From: Rhizobiales bacterium PAR1
Lineage (GTDB): Bacteria > Pseudomonadota > Alphaproteobacteria > Rhizobiales > Beijerinckiaceae
Assembly: GCA_002256205.1 (NCBI GenBank)
Contig: NKIW01000002.1
Coordinates: 1-64,000 of the forward strand
Direction of reading: 5' to 3'
DNA length: 64,000 nt
The notes under the pieces are model-generated. The model searched no databases. It had not been told where the DNA came from and saw nothing but the letters and a program-made list of their open reading frames with translations. Below, piece by piece: positions 17,181-24,903 of this stretch (positions are counted from its first letter, which is position 1; the number at the start of each line of letters is the position of its first letter). Made by a program: the position numbers and the translations under genes.

Positions 17181-17534
17181 ATGCGCGCGCGTGCCCTGCT
17201 TTTCACTGCCCTTCTTGCCGCCCCTCTGCTCGGCCTTGGGGCTTGCGAGACGACTTCCACTCCGGCGCCTGCCGCAGCCGCCAAGGAAGAGCCGCGTGGT
17301 GTCTCGATTACACCGACGAATTTCAAGCTCCCCGAGGGCGCGGGCTGCACAGGCGATATCGCCCGCTTCCGTGCCATCCAGGCGAATGACCTCGAAACCG
17401 GTCACACCACCCGCTCGGTCTACGACCAGATTGAGGCCGAGATGAAAAAGGCCGAGGCGATGTGCGCGGCGGGCAATTCGGGCGGCGCCAGCGCCTATGT
17501 CCGCTCGACCAAGAGCCGGTTCGGCTATCCCTGA
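17181..17534 (+). CDS. small lipoprotein of unknown function
   Basis: A 117-residue protein with a lipoprotein signal: RARALLFTALLAAPLLGLGAC, lipobox LGAC. A short Thr/Pro/Ala linker leads to a compact domain with three Cys-flanked segments (GAGCTGDIARFRAIQANDLE and KKAEAMCAAGNSGGA). The pattern of a short helical domain with two conserved Cys is common in rhizobial outer-membrane lipoproteins, but I do not recognise a named family. The ATG at 17181 is preceded by GAGG. Its stop is three bases from the convergent Nudix gene. Confidence 0.75.
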   Translation: MRARALLFTALLAAPLLGLGACETTSTPAPAAAAKEEPRGVSITPTNFKLPEGAGCTGDIARFRAIQANDLETGHTTRSVYDQIEAEMKKAEAMCAAGNSGGASAYVRSTKSRFGYP

Positions 17535-17537
17535 GCC

Positions 17538-18266
17538 CTAGCCCCTGAACATCGCGGCGAGATACGCCGCCTGAAACGGGGGCATGCGCGCGGGGTCAAT
17601 ATCAGAAGGCCCGCGCGCGATATGGATGTCGCAAAGCTCTTCCTCACCGAGGTCGGGCAAGCGTGCGAGAATCAGTCGCCGTGCCTCCTCTGCCGGAAGA
17701 TCGATCCTGACCGGCCGCATGAAGGCCGCGCGCACGCCATGCAGCACGCTGCACCAATCGCCAGAGACCTCGACCTCCTCAGGCCTGAGCCCGGTCTCCT
17801 CGCCGAGTTCCCGCAAGACCGAACCCGCAAGATCGACCCGCCCGTCCGGTGTCAGGTCTGAACGGTCCGGCGTTCCGGCGGCGAAGAAAATCTTGCCCGC
17901 GTTGGCGGTACCGGCCCCCATTTCCCCGAGCAGATACGCCCCGTCACGTGCCTGAAGCGCCGCCATGGCAAAACCGTTGCGCATCGGCGGACCGGGATGG
18001 CCGAAATCCCGCCAGGCGATGAAGGCCGCGTAGTCCGTCTCGAGGTAACGCCCGCGATAGACCCCGTCGACGACTTCCCAATGGTGCTGGATCAACACCT
18101 TGCCGTTGAAACTGGCGGGTTTCTCCGCGATAAACCGCGCCCAGTGGGTCGCAATCGCCTCGGTGTTTTCATCCGCAAAGGTCCAGTTCATCGGTTCAAA
18201 TCGGCATTCGAGACCCCGCAGCGGAACAATCTGCGGGTAGTCCGGCCCGAGATCGGGTTCAGACAT
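17538..18266 (-). CDS. Nudix hydrolase
   Basis: A 242-residue protein with a C-terminal Nudix domain. The box reads RELGEETGL, matching the catalytic REUXEEXGU core; the first Glu of the classical 23-residue box is replaced (VDLAGS before it), a variation seen in some subfamilies. The N-terminal half (about 100 residues) has no recognised function and contains WRDFGHPGPPMRNGFAMAAL. Such enzymes hydrolyse nucleoside diphosphate derivatives; substrate unknown. The start ATG at 18266 overlaps the stop of the PhzF-like gene by 8 bases, indicating one operon. Confidence 0.85.
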   Translation of the reverse strand: MSEPDLGPDYPQIVPLRGLECRFEPMNWTFADENTEAIATHWARFIAEKPASFNGKVLIQHHWEVVDGVYRGRYLETDYAAFIAWRDFGHPGPPMRNGFAMAALQARDGAYLLGEMGAGTANAGKIFFAAGTPDRSDLTPDGRVDLAGSVLRELGEETGLRPEEVEVSGDWCSVLHGVRAAFMRPVRIDLPAEEARRLILARLPDLGEEELCDIHIARGPSDIDPARMPPFQAAYLAAMFRG

Positions 18267-19170
18267 AGAGCTTGCCTTCGCTGATCCGCACCGCCGAGCC
18301 GCCAATCGCGGCGCCGACAAGACGCCCAGCGCGGACATCCAGATCGAGCGCGATCAGGCTCGGGCGCCCCATCTCGAAACCTTGCTCGATGATGAGCTGG
18401 TGCGTGCCGTCCTCGGGAAGCTCGCAGGTCGCCGCGACGCCGGAGAACGCCGCCACCGCCGACCCCGTCGCCGGATCCTCCGGCACGCCCGCCGCCGGCC
18501 AGAACATCCGCGCATGGACATGGTTCTCCGGCTTCACCGTCTCGCGGGTGTAGATGAAAACGCCCTCACGGCCCGCCTTTGCAAAAGCCGCATGCCAAGC
18601 CTCGCGATCTGCGACGCGAGCGCGGGCAATGGTCGCAAGATCCTTCACCGGGACCATGGAATAGGGCACGCCAGCCGACCAGACCGAGAGCCCATGCGCG
18701 CCAAAGCCGAAATCGAGCGGATCAAGCCCAAGTGCCTTGGCCACGAGCACCGGATCGAGGTCGATGTTGAGGTTTTCCGAAAGCTTCGGCAACGCGAAAA
18801 CCGCCCGCGGTACACCGCCTCGCCGCCGCTGGACCTCGACATGGATGAGCCCGATCTTCTCTTCGAGCGCGATGATCACGCCGTTGGCGATATGCGAGGG
18901 CGCCCGCAGCTCGGCGAGCAGCGCCGCCGTCCCGACAGTCGGGTGCCCCGCGAAAGGCAGTTCCCCGCCGGGCGTAAAAATCCGGATCTTGGCGGAATTC
19001 ACCGGATCATCCGGCGGCAGCACGAACACCGTCTCGGAAAGGTTGAACTCGCGCGTGATCGCGAGCATCGCCGCATCGTCGAGCCCTTCGGCATCGAGCA
19101 CCACGGCAAGCGGATTTCCCTCCAGCGGGCGATCCGTGAAAACATCGAGCACATGAAACGAACGAGCCAC
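18259..19170 (-). CDS. PhzF-family isomerase/epimerase-like protein
   Basis: A 303-residue protein with the two-fold diaminopimelate-epimerase-like structure of PhzF. Markers are FHVLDVFTDRPLEGNPLAVV at the N-terminus, the catalytic Glu in NLSETVFV near residue 46, FTPGGELPFAGHPTVGTA, and DPATGSA in the second half. The GTG at 19170 is chosen because AGGGAA lies 8 bases upstream and homologues start just before SFHVLDVF; the longer frame adds an unlikely 21 residues. The biological substrate is unknown; genuine phenazine synthesis is not implied. It is followed by the Nudix gene with an overlap. Confidence 0.9.
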   Translation of the reverse strand: MARSFHVLDVFTDRPLEGNPLAVVLDAEGLDDAAMLAITREFNLSETVFVLPPDDPVNSAKIRIFTPGGELPFAGHPTVGTAALLAELRAPSHIANGVIIALEEKIGLIHVEVQRRRGGVPRAVFALPKLSENLNIDLDPVLVAKALGLDPLDFGFGAHGLSVWSAGVPYSMVPVKDLATIARARVADREAWHAAFAKAGREGVFIYTRETVKPENHVHARMFWPAAGVPEDPATGSAVAAFSGVAATCELPEDGTHQLIIEQGFEMGRPSLIALDLDVRAGRLVGAAIGGSAVRISEGKLYV

Positions 19171-19407
19171 GCAAGATTCCCTGTCAGGCGAAATAAAAAT
19201 GGCTGGATAACTCCCCGCTGGGAAGCCCTCCAAGATGAACGAGAACGAAACGAACCGTTGCGCGACAATTCAGCCGGGATAAAGTAGAAACGCAACATGA
19301 GAGTGCAGAACAGCATGGTGCTGACAACACTCTTTCGCAATCGACGCCCTACCCCGGTAGCGTCGAGGCGTGGGCATCAGGGGCACACTCAAAGGAGTGT
19401 ATTAGAT

Positions 19408-19902
19408 ATGTCGAAGAACCTTATTCTCCGCACCGCCGCCGTCCTGCTGATCGGCACCGGCGCCGCCTTCGCGCAGACCACCACGGCTCCCGCGCCGACG
19501 ACCGCCCCGAAGGCCGGGACGACCGCGCCGGCCCCGACCACGGCTCCGAAGGCTGCTCCCGCTCCGGCTGCTGCGCCGGCCCCCGCCGCGCCGAAAGCCG
19601 CTGCGCCGGCACCGGCTCCCGCAGCTGCTCCGAAGGCCGCTCCGGCCCCGGCTGCTGCACCGGCCGCCACCGCCCCGAAGGCCGCTCCTGCGCCGGCTCC
19701 CGCCGCTACCGCGACCGTCGTGAACCTCAACACCGCGACCGAAGCCGAACTCGACAAGCTGCCGCAGATCGGCCCGGCCCGCGCCAAGGCGATCATGGAA
19801 GCCCGCGCCAAGGGCAAGTTCAAGAACTGGGATGACTTCGTTGCCCGCAACGTTGTTCCCAAGAACGCCGAAGACGCGATCAAGGGTCAGGTCAAGTTCT
19901 GA
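19408..19902 (+). CDS. secreted ComEA-like helix-hairpin-helix protein with Ala/Pro/Lys-rich linker
   Basis: A 164-residue protein: signal peptide (NLILRTAAVLLIGTGAAFA-QT), a roughly 75-residue low-complexity region of Ala, Pro, Thr and regularly spaced Lys (repeating APKAAPAPA units), and a C-terminal helix-hairpin-helix domain (VNLNTATEAELDKLPQIGPA, then RAKAIMEARAKGKFKNWDDF) as in ComEA. The domain binds DNA non-specifically, so a role in DNA uptake or cell-envelope DNA binding is likely. AAGGAG precedes the ATG but lies in a small hairpin ACACTC-AAAG-GAGTGT (19385-19400) that could occlude it. A clear terminator follows. Confidence 0.9.
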   Translation: MSKNLILRTAAVLLIGTGAAFAQTTTAPAPTTAPKAGTTAPAPTTAPKAAPAPAAAPAPAAPKAAAPAPAPAAAPKAAPAPAAAPAATAPKAAPAPAPAATATVVNLNTATEAELDKLPQIGPARAKAIMEARAKGKFKNWDDFVARNVVPKNAEDAIKGQVKF

Positions 19903-19926
19903 TCCAGCTTCCCTCGGGAGAGCTAG

Positions 19927-19953
19927 AAGGCCGGGTGAAAACCCGGCCTTTTT
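19927..19953 (+). terminator. rho-independent terminator of the ComEA-like gene
   Basis: AAGGCCGGGT and ACCCGGCCTT form a perfect 10-bp stem with a GAAA tetraloop, followed by TTTG, 24 bases after the stop. The convergent pdxY stop lies immediately beyond. Confidence 0.92.
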
Positions 19954-19957
19954 GTAT

Positions 19958-20812
19958 TTAAAGGCTTTCCACCTCGAACATCCGGCTCGGGTGCACAAAC
20001 TCCTCCTGCGCTGCGATCATCACGAGTTCGCGCGAGCCCGAATCGACTGTGGCTTTCAGCAGCCCGTAGATCGAAGACGCTGCGAGCCGGAGCGCGCCTG
20101 CCGCATCGCCTAGGCGCAGCCAGTGGACGAGATAAAGCGCCGCTATGGCATCTCCCGCGCCGTTGAGGTTGCACTCGAGGCGCGGCGTGCGGACGCGATA
20201 AAGCCGCCCGGCATGGGAAGCGATGAGATCAAGACTGTCCGACGGTGTTTCTGCGCCGAGATACGAGGTCACGAGAATGACGCGCGGCCCCATGACATGG
20301 ACCTTCGCGAGTGCGGCTTTGAGCCCCGCCAGGTTCTGGGCGCTTTCCCCCGAGAGCCACTCCAATTCGAAAAGGTTTGGCGTGATGATCTCAGCCGCCG
20401 GCACGACCATATCGCGCATGAATTCGGGAATGCCGGGGCGCACGAACACCCCGCGCCCGACATCGCCGATCACCGGATCGCAGGCGTAAATCGCCTTGGA
20501 GTTGGCGGATTTCACCGCCGCAACGGCATCGAGAATCGCCTCGCCCGTCTCGGCACTACCCTGATAGCCCGAGAGCACAGCGTCGCAGCGCCCGAGCACG
20601 CCGCGCTCGGAAATCCCCGCCACGAGATCACGGATCAAACCTGCCTCGAACACCTGTCCGCGCCAGGCGCCATAGCCGGTGTGGTTCGAGAACTGCACCG
20701 TATGGATCGGCCAGACCTCGGCGCCAAGACGCTGCATCGGAAACGTCGCCGAGGCATTGCCGACATGGCCGTAGGCAACGTGAGACTGAATGGAGAGGAT
20801 GTTGAGGGCCAT
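19958..20812 (-). CDS. pdxY: pyridoxal kinase
   Basis: PdxY phosphorylates pyridoxal in vitamin B6 salvage. The 284-residue ribokinase-fold protein begins [21 protein letters not shown], the PdxY signature, contains CDPVIGD and [10 protein letters not shown] for substrate and ATP contacts, [13 protein letters not shown], and ends with a [13 protein letters not shown] anion-hole motif. The more usual GTGDL is altered to GAGDA, which keeps the catalytic Asp. AGGAGG stands 9 bases before the ATG. A short frame with a near-copy of this gene's first codons lies directly upstream. Confidence 0.93.
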   Translation of the reverse strand: MALNILSIQSHVAYGHVGNASATFPMQRLGAEVWPIHTVQFSNHTGYGAWRGQVFEAGLIRDLVAGISERGVLGRCDAVLSGYQGSAETGEAILDAVAAVKSANSKAIYACDPVIGDVGRGVFVRPGIPEFMRDMVVPAAEIITPNLFELEWLSGESAQNLAGLKAALAKVHVMGPRVILVTSYLGAETPSDSLDLIASHAGRLYRVRTPRLECNLNGAGDAIAALYLVHWLRLGDAAGALRLAASSIYGLLKATVDSGSRELVMIAAQEEFVHPSRMFEVESL

Positions 20813-20917
20813 ATCGGATTACCTCCTCGTATTTTCTTCACGCGAACCGGAGACCACTTCGCTCGAAAATACGTCAAAACAGCCGTAGGCAACGTGAGAC
20901 TGAATGAAGAGGATGTT
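20768..20917 (-). repeat. 36-bp direct duplication of the pdxY 5' end
   Basis: Positions 20768-20803 (inside pdxY, codons 4-15) recur at 20882-20917 in the same orientation with 35 of 36 bases identical. The copies are offset by 114 bases. The near identity suggests a recent event, or gene conversion between copies. Confidence 0.9.
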
Positions 20918-20929
20918 CAGCGTGGACAT
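20819..20929 (-). CDS. 36-codon upstream frame carrying a copy of the PdxY N-terminus (remnant or leader)
   Basis: ATG at 20929 with a good GGAGA upstream opens a frame beginning [15 protein letters not shown], nearly identical to the PdxY start, then diverges (CFDVFSSEVVSG) and stops at 20819. The stop is six bases before the pdxY ATG and the frame's last codons contain the pdxY Shine-Dalgarno AGGAGG. Translating it would bring ribosomes to the pdxY start. It may be a broken tandem pdxY copy, or a functional leader; sequence alone cannot decide. Confidence 0.5.
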   Translation of the reverse strand: MSTLNILFIQSHVAYGCFDVFSSEVVSGSREENTRR

Positions 20930-20956
20930 TTCAAAATCTCCGGAACGCCCCAAAAC

Positions 20957-20985
20957 GCAAAAGAGGGGCAGCAATGCTACCCCTC
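20957..20985 (-). terminator. terminator of the ABC importer operon
   Basis: On the minus strand GAGGGGTAGC and GCTGCCCCTC pair over 10 bp (one U-G) around a 3-base loop and are followed by TTTT. It lies 80 bases beyond the stop of the NMT1-like gene and upstream of pdxY, separating the two units. Confidence 0.85.
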
Positions 20986-21064
20986 CAAGCGGAAGTTTGG
21001 CCGAGGACGCACCGCGCCGCAAGCCATAAACCCAAAAATCTCAAACCGGATGACGGTCTGAAAC

Positions 21065-22090
21065 TTACTTCACCACGCTGGCGGCCTTCACCGCGAAAGC
21101 GGACGTGAAGGTCTTGGAGAGATCGACATTCGAGGTCGAAAGCTCCGAATCCAGCGCCTTGAGCATATCGTAGACCGATTTCATGCCCGAAGGGGCCATG
21201 ATGCCGGTTTCCGAATAGGCACTCTGCGAGGCCTTGACCGCGCGGATATAAAGCGCCTTGTCACCAAGGTGATAGGAGTCCGGCACCGCAGCAGCGATTT
21301 CTTCGGCTGAGGATTTGTTAATCCAGCGCAGCGCTTTGTACAGGCCGTTAACTGCCGCCTGAACCGTATCCGGGCTCTTGTCCATCATCTCCTGCTTCAC
21401 ATAGAAGCATGAGGCCGGGTTCGAGCCACCGAAAAGATCTGCCGTACCCTTCTCGGTGCGGGTGTCGATCAGCGTGACAATATCCTCATCCGCCTCAAGT
21501 TTGGCGATCACCGGATCAAGGTGCGAAATCACGTCGATCTCGCCCTTTTTCATCGCCGCAACCGCCGAGGCACCGCCGCCGATGCCGATGAAGCTTGCGT
21601 CATCGGCCTTCAGCCCCGCCTTCACCATGGCATGCACGCAGGTGATATAGGTCGAGGAGCCGGGCGCGGTAACGCCGATCTTGAGGCCCTTGAAATCCTT
21701 CGGGCTCTTGATCTTGTCCGCCAGCGCTTTCCTCACCCCGATTACAATGGTGGGGTAGCGAAGCATTTCGATCACCGCGCGGATATCCTGCCCCTTCGCC
21801 TGCATGCGAATGGTGTGCTCATAGGCCCCAGCGACGATGTCCACCGAACCGCCAACGAGTGCCTGAAGCGATTTCGCGCCGCCGGCAAAATCATTGATCT
21901 CGGCCTCAAGCCCGAAATCCTTGAAGAAGCCCTTCCGCTCCGCAATCGTCAGCGGCAAATAATAGAGCAGCGGCTTGCCACCGACGCCCATCGCGATCTT
22001 GGTCTGCGCTCGGGCGCGGCCCACAAGAGCCGGCATTGCCAGTGCCGCGCCGCCCATGGCCAGCAGCGCGCGGCGATCCATGTTGTTCAT
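21065..22090 (-). CDS. ABC transporter substrate-binding protein, NMT1/SsuA-like
   Basis: A 341-residue periplasmic binding protein with a twin-arginine-type signal (MDRRALLAMGGAALAMPALVGRARA). The mature part KIAMGVGGKPLLYYLPLTIA, RKGFFKDFGLEAEI and GAKSLQALVGGSVDIVAGAYEH matches the NitT/TauT binding-protein family (NMT1/THI5-like). It is the last gene of an operon ATPase-permease-Bug-NMT1 on the minus strand, so it is the expected partner of the ABC importer. Ligand unknown: sulfonates, nitriles or thiamine precursors are typical of the family. GGGAG precedes the ATG at 22090. Confidence 0.9.
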   Translation of the reverse strand: MNNMDRRALLAMGGAALAMPALVGRARAQTKIAMGVGGKPLLYYLPLTIAERKGFFKDFGLEAEINDFAGGAKSLQALVGGSVDIVAGAYEHTIRMQAKGQDIRAVIEMLRYPTIVIGVRKALADKIKSPKDFKGLKIGVTAPGSSTYITCVHAMVKAGLKADDASFIGIGGGASAVAAMKKGEIDVISHLDPVIAKLEADEDIVTLIDTRTEKGTADLFGGSNPASCFYVKQEMMDKSPDTVQAAVNGLYKALRWINKSSAEEIAAAVPDSYHLGDKALYIRAVKASQSAYSETGIMAPSGMKSVYDMLKALDSELSTSNVDLSKTFTSAFAVKAASVVK

Positions 22091-22115
22091 GCCCGTTTTC
22101 TCCCGAAAAGCTTGC

Positions 22116-23099
22116 TTATTCGATTTTTGCGCCCGCCGCCTTGGCAATGGTGCCCCACTTGGCGAGTTCTTTCTTGACGTATTCGCTGAGTTCCTCCGGC
22201 GTCGAGCCGACCGTGACAGCGCTCAGATCCGCGAGTTTCTTCTCGACCGCCGGGTCCTTGATCGCCTTGTTGGCGGCCTCGTTGAGCTTGGCAACGACGT
22301 CCTTCGGCGTACCAGCCGGGGCGAAGAACGCGTTCCAGGAATAATTCTCGAAGCCCGGGACCCCTGACTCATCCAGCGTCGGCATGTCCGGGAAGGCCGG
22401 CGAGCGCTTCTTCACCAGGATGCCGATGGCGCGGACACCGCCGGAGCGGATCATTTCGGCCGAGGACGGCAGATTGTCGAACATCATCGCGACCTTGCCG
22501 GAGACCACGTCATGCAGAGCCGGTCCACCGCCCTTGTAGGGGATGTGCTGCATCTGCGTACCGGTCATGGTTTTGAACAATTCGCCGCCAAGATGCTGCG
22601 GCGTCGCAACGCCCGAGGAGGCGTAGGAGTATTTATCCGGATTGGCCTTGAGGACCTCGATGACTTCCTTGACCGTTTTCGCCGGGAAATCCTTGGTCAC
22701 AACCAGCACGCTCGGCACCGAGACAAGCAGCGAGATCGGCGCGAAATCTTTGATCGGGTCCGCCTGCTTGCCGACCAGCACCGCCGGGTTGATCGCGTGG
22801 GTCGAAATCGTTCCCATCAGGATGGTGTAGCCATCCGGCGCGGCTTTCGAGACCAGCACGCTGCCGATGGAACCACCGGCACCAGCGCGGTTATCGACAA
22901 TCACGTTCTGGCCGAGGATTTCGCCCATCTTATGACCGATGATCCGCGCCACGATATCGGTCGAGCCACCCGGCGCGAAAGGCACCACAATGGTGATCGG
23001 CCGGGTCGGGAACCCTTGCGCCAATACCGGCGCGGCGCCGAGCATCGCCGTCATCAGGCTCGCGGCCAAAACGGTCCGGCGTGTCAAACCCTGCTGCAT
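22116..23099 (-). CDS. Bug-family (tripartite tricarboxylate transporter-type) substrate-binding protein
   Basis: A 327-residue protein with a signal peptide (RRTVLAASLMTAMLGAAPVLA) and the Bug signature FPTRPITIVVPFAPGGSTDIVAR, AAPDGYTILMG and PYKGGGPALHDVVSGKV. Three consecutive ATG codons (23105, 23102, 23099) follow a GGGAG; the last has the best spacing. Bug proteins normally serve TctAB membrane subunits, none of which are here. Its position between the permease and the NMT1-type binding protein of an ABC importer is odd and suggests that two uptake functions share one transcript. Confidence 0.92.
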   Translation of the reverse strand: MQQGLTRRTVLAASLMTAMLGAAPVLAQGFPTRPITIVVPFAPGGSTDIVARIIGHKMGEILGQNVIVDNRAGAGGSIGSVLVSKAAPDGYTILMGTISTHAINPAVLVGKQADPIKDFAPISLLVSVPSVLVVTKDFPAKTVKEVIEVLKANPDKYSYASSGVATPQHLGGELFKTMTGTQMQHIPYKGGGPALHDVVSGKVAMMFDNLPSSAEMIRSGGVRAIGILVKKRSPAFPDMPTLDESGVPGFENYSWNAFFAPAGTPKDVVAKLNEAANKAIKDPAVEKKLADLSAVTVGSTPEELSEYVKKELAKWGTIAKAAGAKIE

Positions 23100-23162
23100 C
23101 ATCATCTCTCCCTTGATCCGAAATATTCCGAAGGTCACAAATTATGGCTTCTTGTCGGCCAA

Positions 23163-23966
23163 TCAGACTGTCTTTGTCTCTCCCGGACGCCAGACAAGCA
23201 AGGGCTTCTCGATGGCCGTGACGATCAAATCGATCAGCATCACGAAAATCATCAGAATGACCATGCCCGCAAAGACGCCGGTGACATCGAAAACGCCCTC
23301 GGCCTGATGGATAAGATAGCCAAGGCCCGCTGAGGAGCCGAGATATTCACCCACAACAGCGCCGACCACGGCAAACCCAACCGAGGTATGGAGCGAGGAA
23401 AACACCCACGAGAGCGCCGCCGGCCAATAAACATGGCGCAGAAGCTGGCGCTCGTTCATCCCGAGCATGCGGCCATTCGCCAGCACCACCGGGCTCACCT
23501 CGCGCACGCCCTGATAGACGTTGAAGAACACGATGAAGAACACCAGCGTCACCCCGAGCCAGACCTTGGACCAGATGCCAAGGCCGAACCAGAGCGCGAA
23601 AATTGGTGCCAGCACGACGCGCGGCAGCGCATTCATCATCTTGATGTAGGGGTCGAACACTGCCGCGACGAGCGGCTTCCGCGCAAACCAGAAGCCGATC
23701 AGCACACCGCTCGAGGCCCCGATCGCGAAGGCCAGCAGCGCCTCGATCAGCGTGATCATCAGGTGCTTGTAGACCGAGCCCTCGATGAACATCGTCGCGA
23801 CACGCTTGATGACATCCCACGGTGTCGAGAAGAAGAACGGCGGCAGCAGGAACACCGGCTTGCCGTTCGCCGCCGCGCCCACCGGCACGGTTGAACCGAC
23901 ATGCCAGATCGCCAGCGCCACGACCGCAACCATCACCTGAAGGAAGAGGAGTTTCGTCCGGCTCAT
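23163..23966 (-). CDS. ABC transporter permease, NitT/TauT (SsuC-like) family
   Basis: A 267-residue membrane protein with six hydrophobic segments. The cytoplasmic coupling loop reads EVSPVVLANGRMLGMNERQLLRHVYWPAAL, matching the binding-protein-dependent transport EAA motif. It would form the channel for the ATP-binding protein encoded just upstream, whose stop it overlaps (ATGA). Downstream come the Bug and NMT1 binding proteins. An unusual insert in the first periplasmic loop (VGAAANGKPVFLLPPFF) positions the start of the core. Confidence 0.93.
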   Translation of the reverse strand: MSRTKLLFLQVMVAVVALAIWHVGSTVPVGAAANGKPVFLLPPFFFSTPWDVIKRVATMFIEGSVYKHLMITLIEALLAFAIGASSGVLIGFWFARKPLVAAVFDPYIKMMNALPRVVLAPIFALWFGLGIWSKVWLGVTLVFFIVFFNVYQGVREVSPVVLANGRMLGMNERQLLRHVYWPAALSWVFSSLHTSVGFAVVGAVVGEYLGSSAGLGYLIHQAEGVFDVTGVFAGMVILMIFVMLIDLIVTAIEKPLLVWRPGETKTV

Positions 23967-24799
23967 GCTGCGCTCCCGTTTTTGTCAGCAAGGCCTTTAT
24001 CGGAAAGCCCGTAGGTCTTGCGAACCTCGTCGCGCAGGCAATTCCAGATTTGCGAATGCAGCCGGTGGAATTCCGGCTCGGAGCGCACCTCGGCAATATC
24101 GCGCGGGCGCTTCAGGGGAATCGTGAAGTCGCCGATGATCTTCGAGGAAGGCCCGGCGGACATCACCAGCACGCGGTCCGAGAGCGCAATCGCCTCATCA
24201 AGATCGTGGGTGACGAACATCACCGCCTTGCGATCAGCCTGCCAGAGATCGAGCAGCAATTCGCTCATGATCAGCCGCGTCTGGGCATCGAGCGGGCCGA
24301 AAGGCTCGTCCATCAGCAGGATTTTCGGCTCACGCACCAGCACCTGCGCCAGCGCGACGCGCTTTCTCTGCCCGCCCGAGAGCTGATGCGGATAGCGATC
24401 GCCAAAGCTTGCAAGCCCGACCTTCTTCAGAAATCCATCCGCCAGCGCCAGCGCCTCGCGCCGCGCCATGCCACGCACCTCAAGCCCGATCGCGACATTA
24501 TCGCGGCTCGTCTTCCACGGCATCAAGGCATCCTGCTGGAACAGGTAACCCGCGACCGTATTCAGCCCGGCAAGCTTCTGGCCGAAAATCACGCTCTCCC
24601 CGGAGGAGGGCGGCATCAGCCCAGCGGCGATATTAAGGAGCGTCGACTTCCCGCATCCCGTCGGCCCGAGAATCGCGACGAATTCGCCATCCGCCACCGA
24701 AACATCGACCGGCTGCACAGCCTCATAACGCCCGCCACCGGCGAGCCCATAGGCGACTGAAACGCCGTTGAGCGACACAGCCGGCTGAGCCTCAGCCAT
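23963..24799 (-). CDS. ABC transporter ATP-binding protein, NitT/TauT (SsuB-like) family
   Basis: A 278-residue nucleotide-binding subunit. Walker A GPTGCGKST near residue 46, Q-loop FQQDALMPW, signature LSGGQRKR, Walker B ILLMDEPFG and switch His in FVTHDLDEA are all intact. It is the first gene of the four-gene importer operon and overlaps the permease start by four bases. The ATG at 24799 is preferred over a GTG directly before it. No riboswitch or recognisable operator is seen in the 104-base upstream gap. Confidence 0.94.
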   Translation of the reverse strand: MAEAQPAVSLNGVSVAYGLAGGGRYEAVQPVDVSVADGEFVAILGPTGCGKSTLLNIAAGLMPPSSGESVIFGQKLAGLNTVAGYLFQQDALMPWKTSRDNVAIGLEVRGMARREALALADGFLKKVGLASFGDRYPHQLSGGQRKRVALAQVLVREPKILLMDEPFGPLDAQTRLIMSELLLDLWQADRKAVMFVTHDLDEAIALSDRVLVMSAGPSSKIIGDFTIPLKRPRDIAEVRSEPEFHRLHSQIWNCLRDEVRKTYGLSDKGLADKNGSAA

Positions 24800-24903
24800 C
24801 ACAGCGCGGCCTTGTCGATGGAATAGAGGCGCATGCGTTTCCCCGTTGAGGTTTCTTGTTGCGACGAAGGTAGGTTAGTGCGCCTGTCCGATCAAGCGGG
24901 TGA

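Noticed and set aside
18259-19170. Phenazine biosynthesis locus
   Set aside because: Only a PhzF-family homologue is present; other phz genes are missing and this family is widespread without phenazine production.
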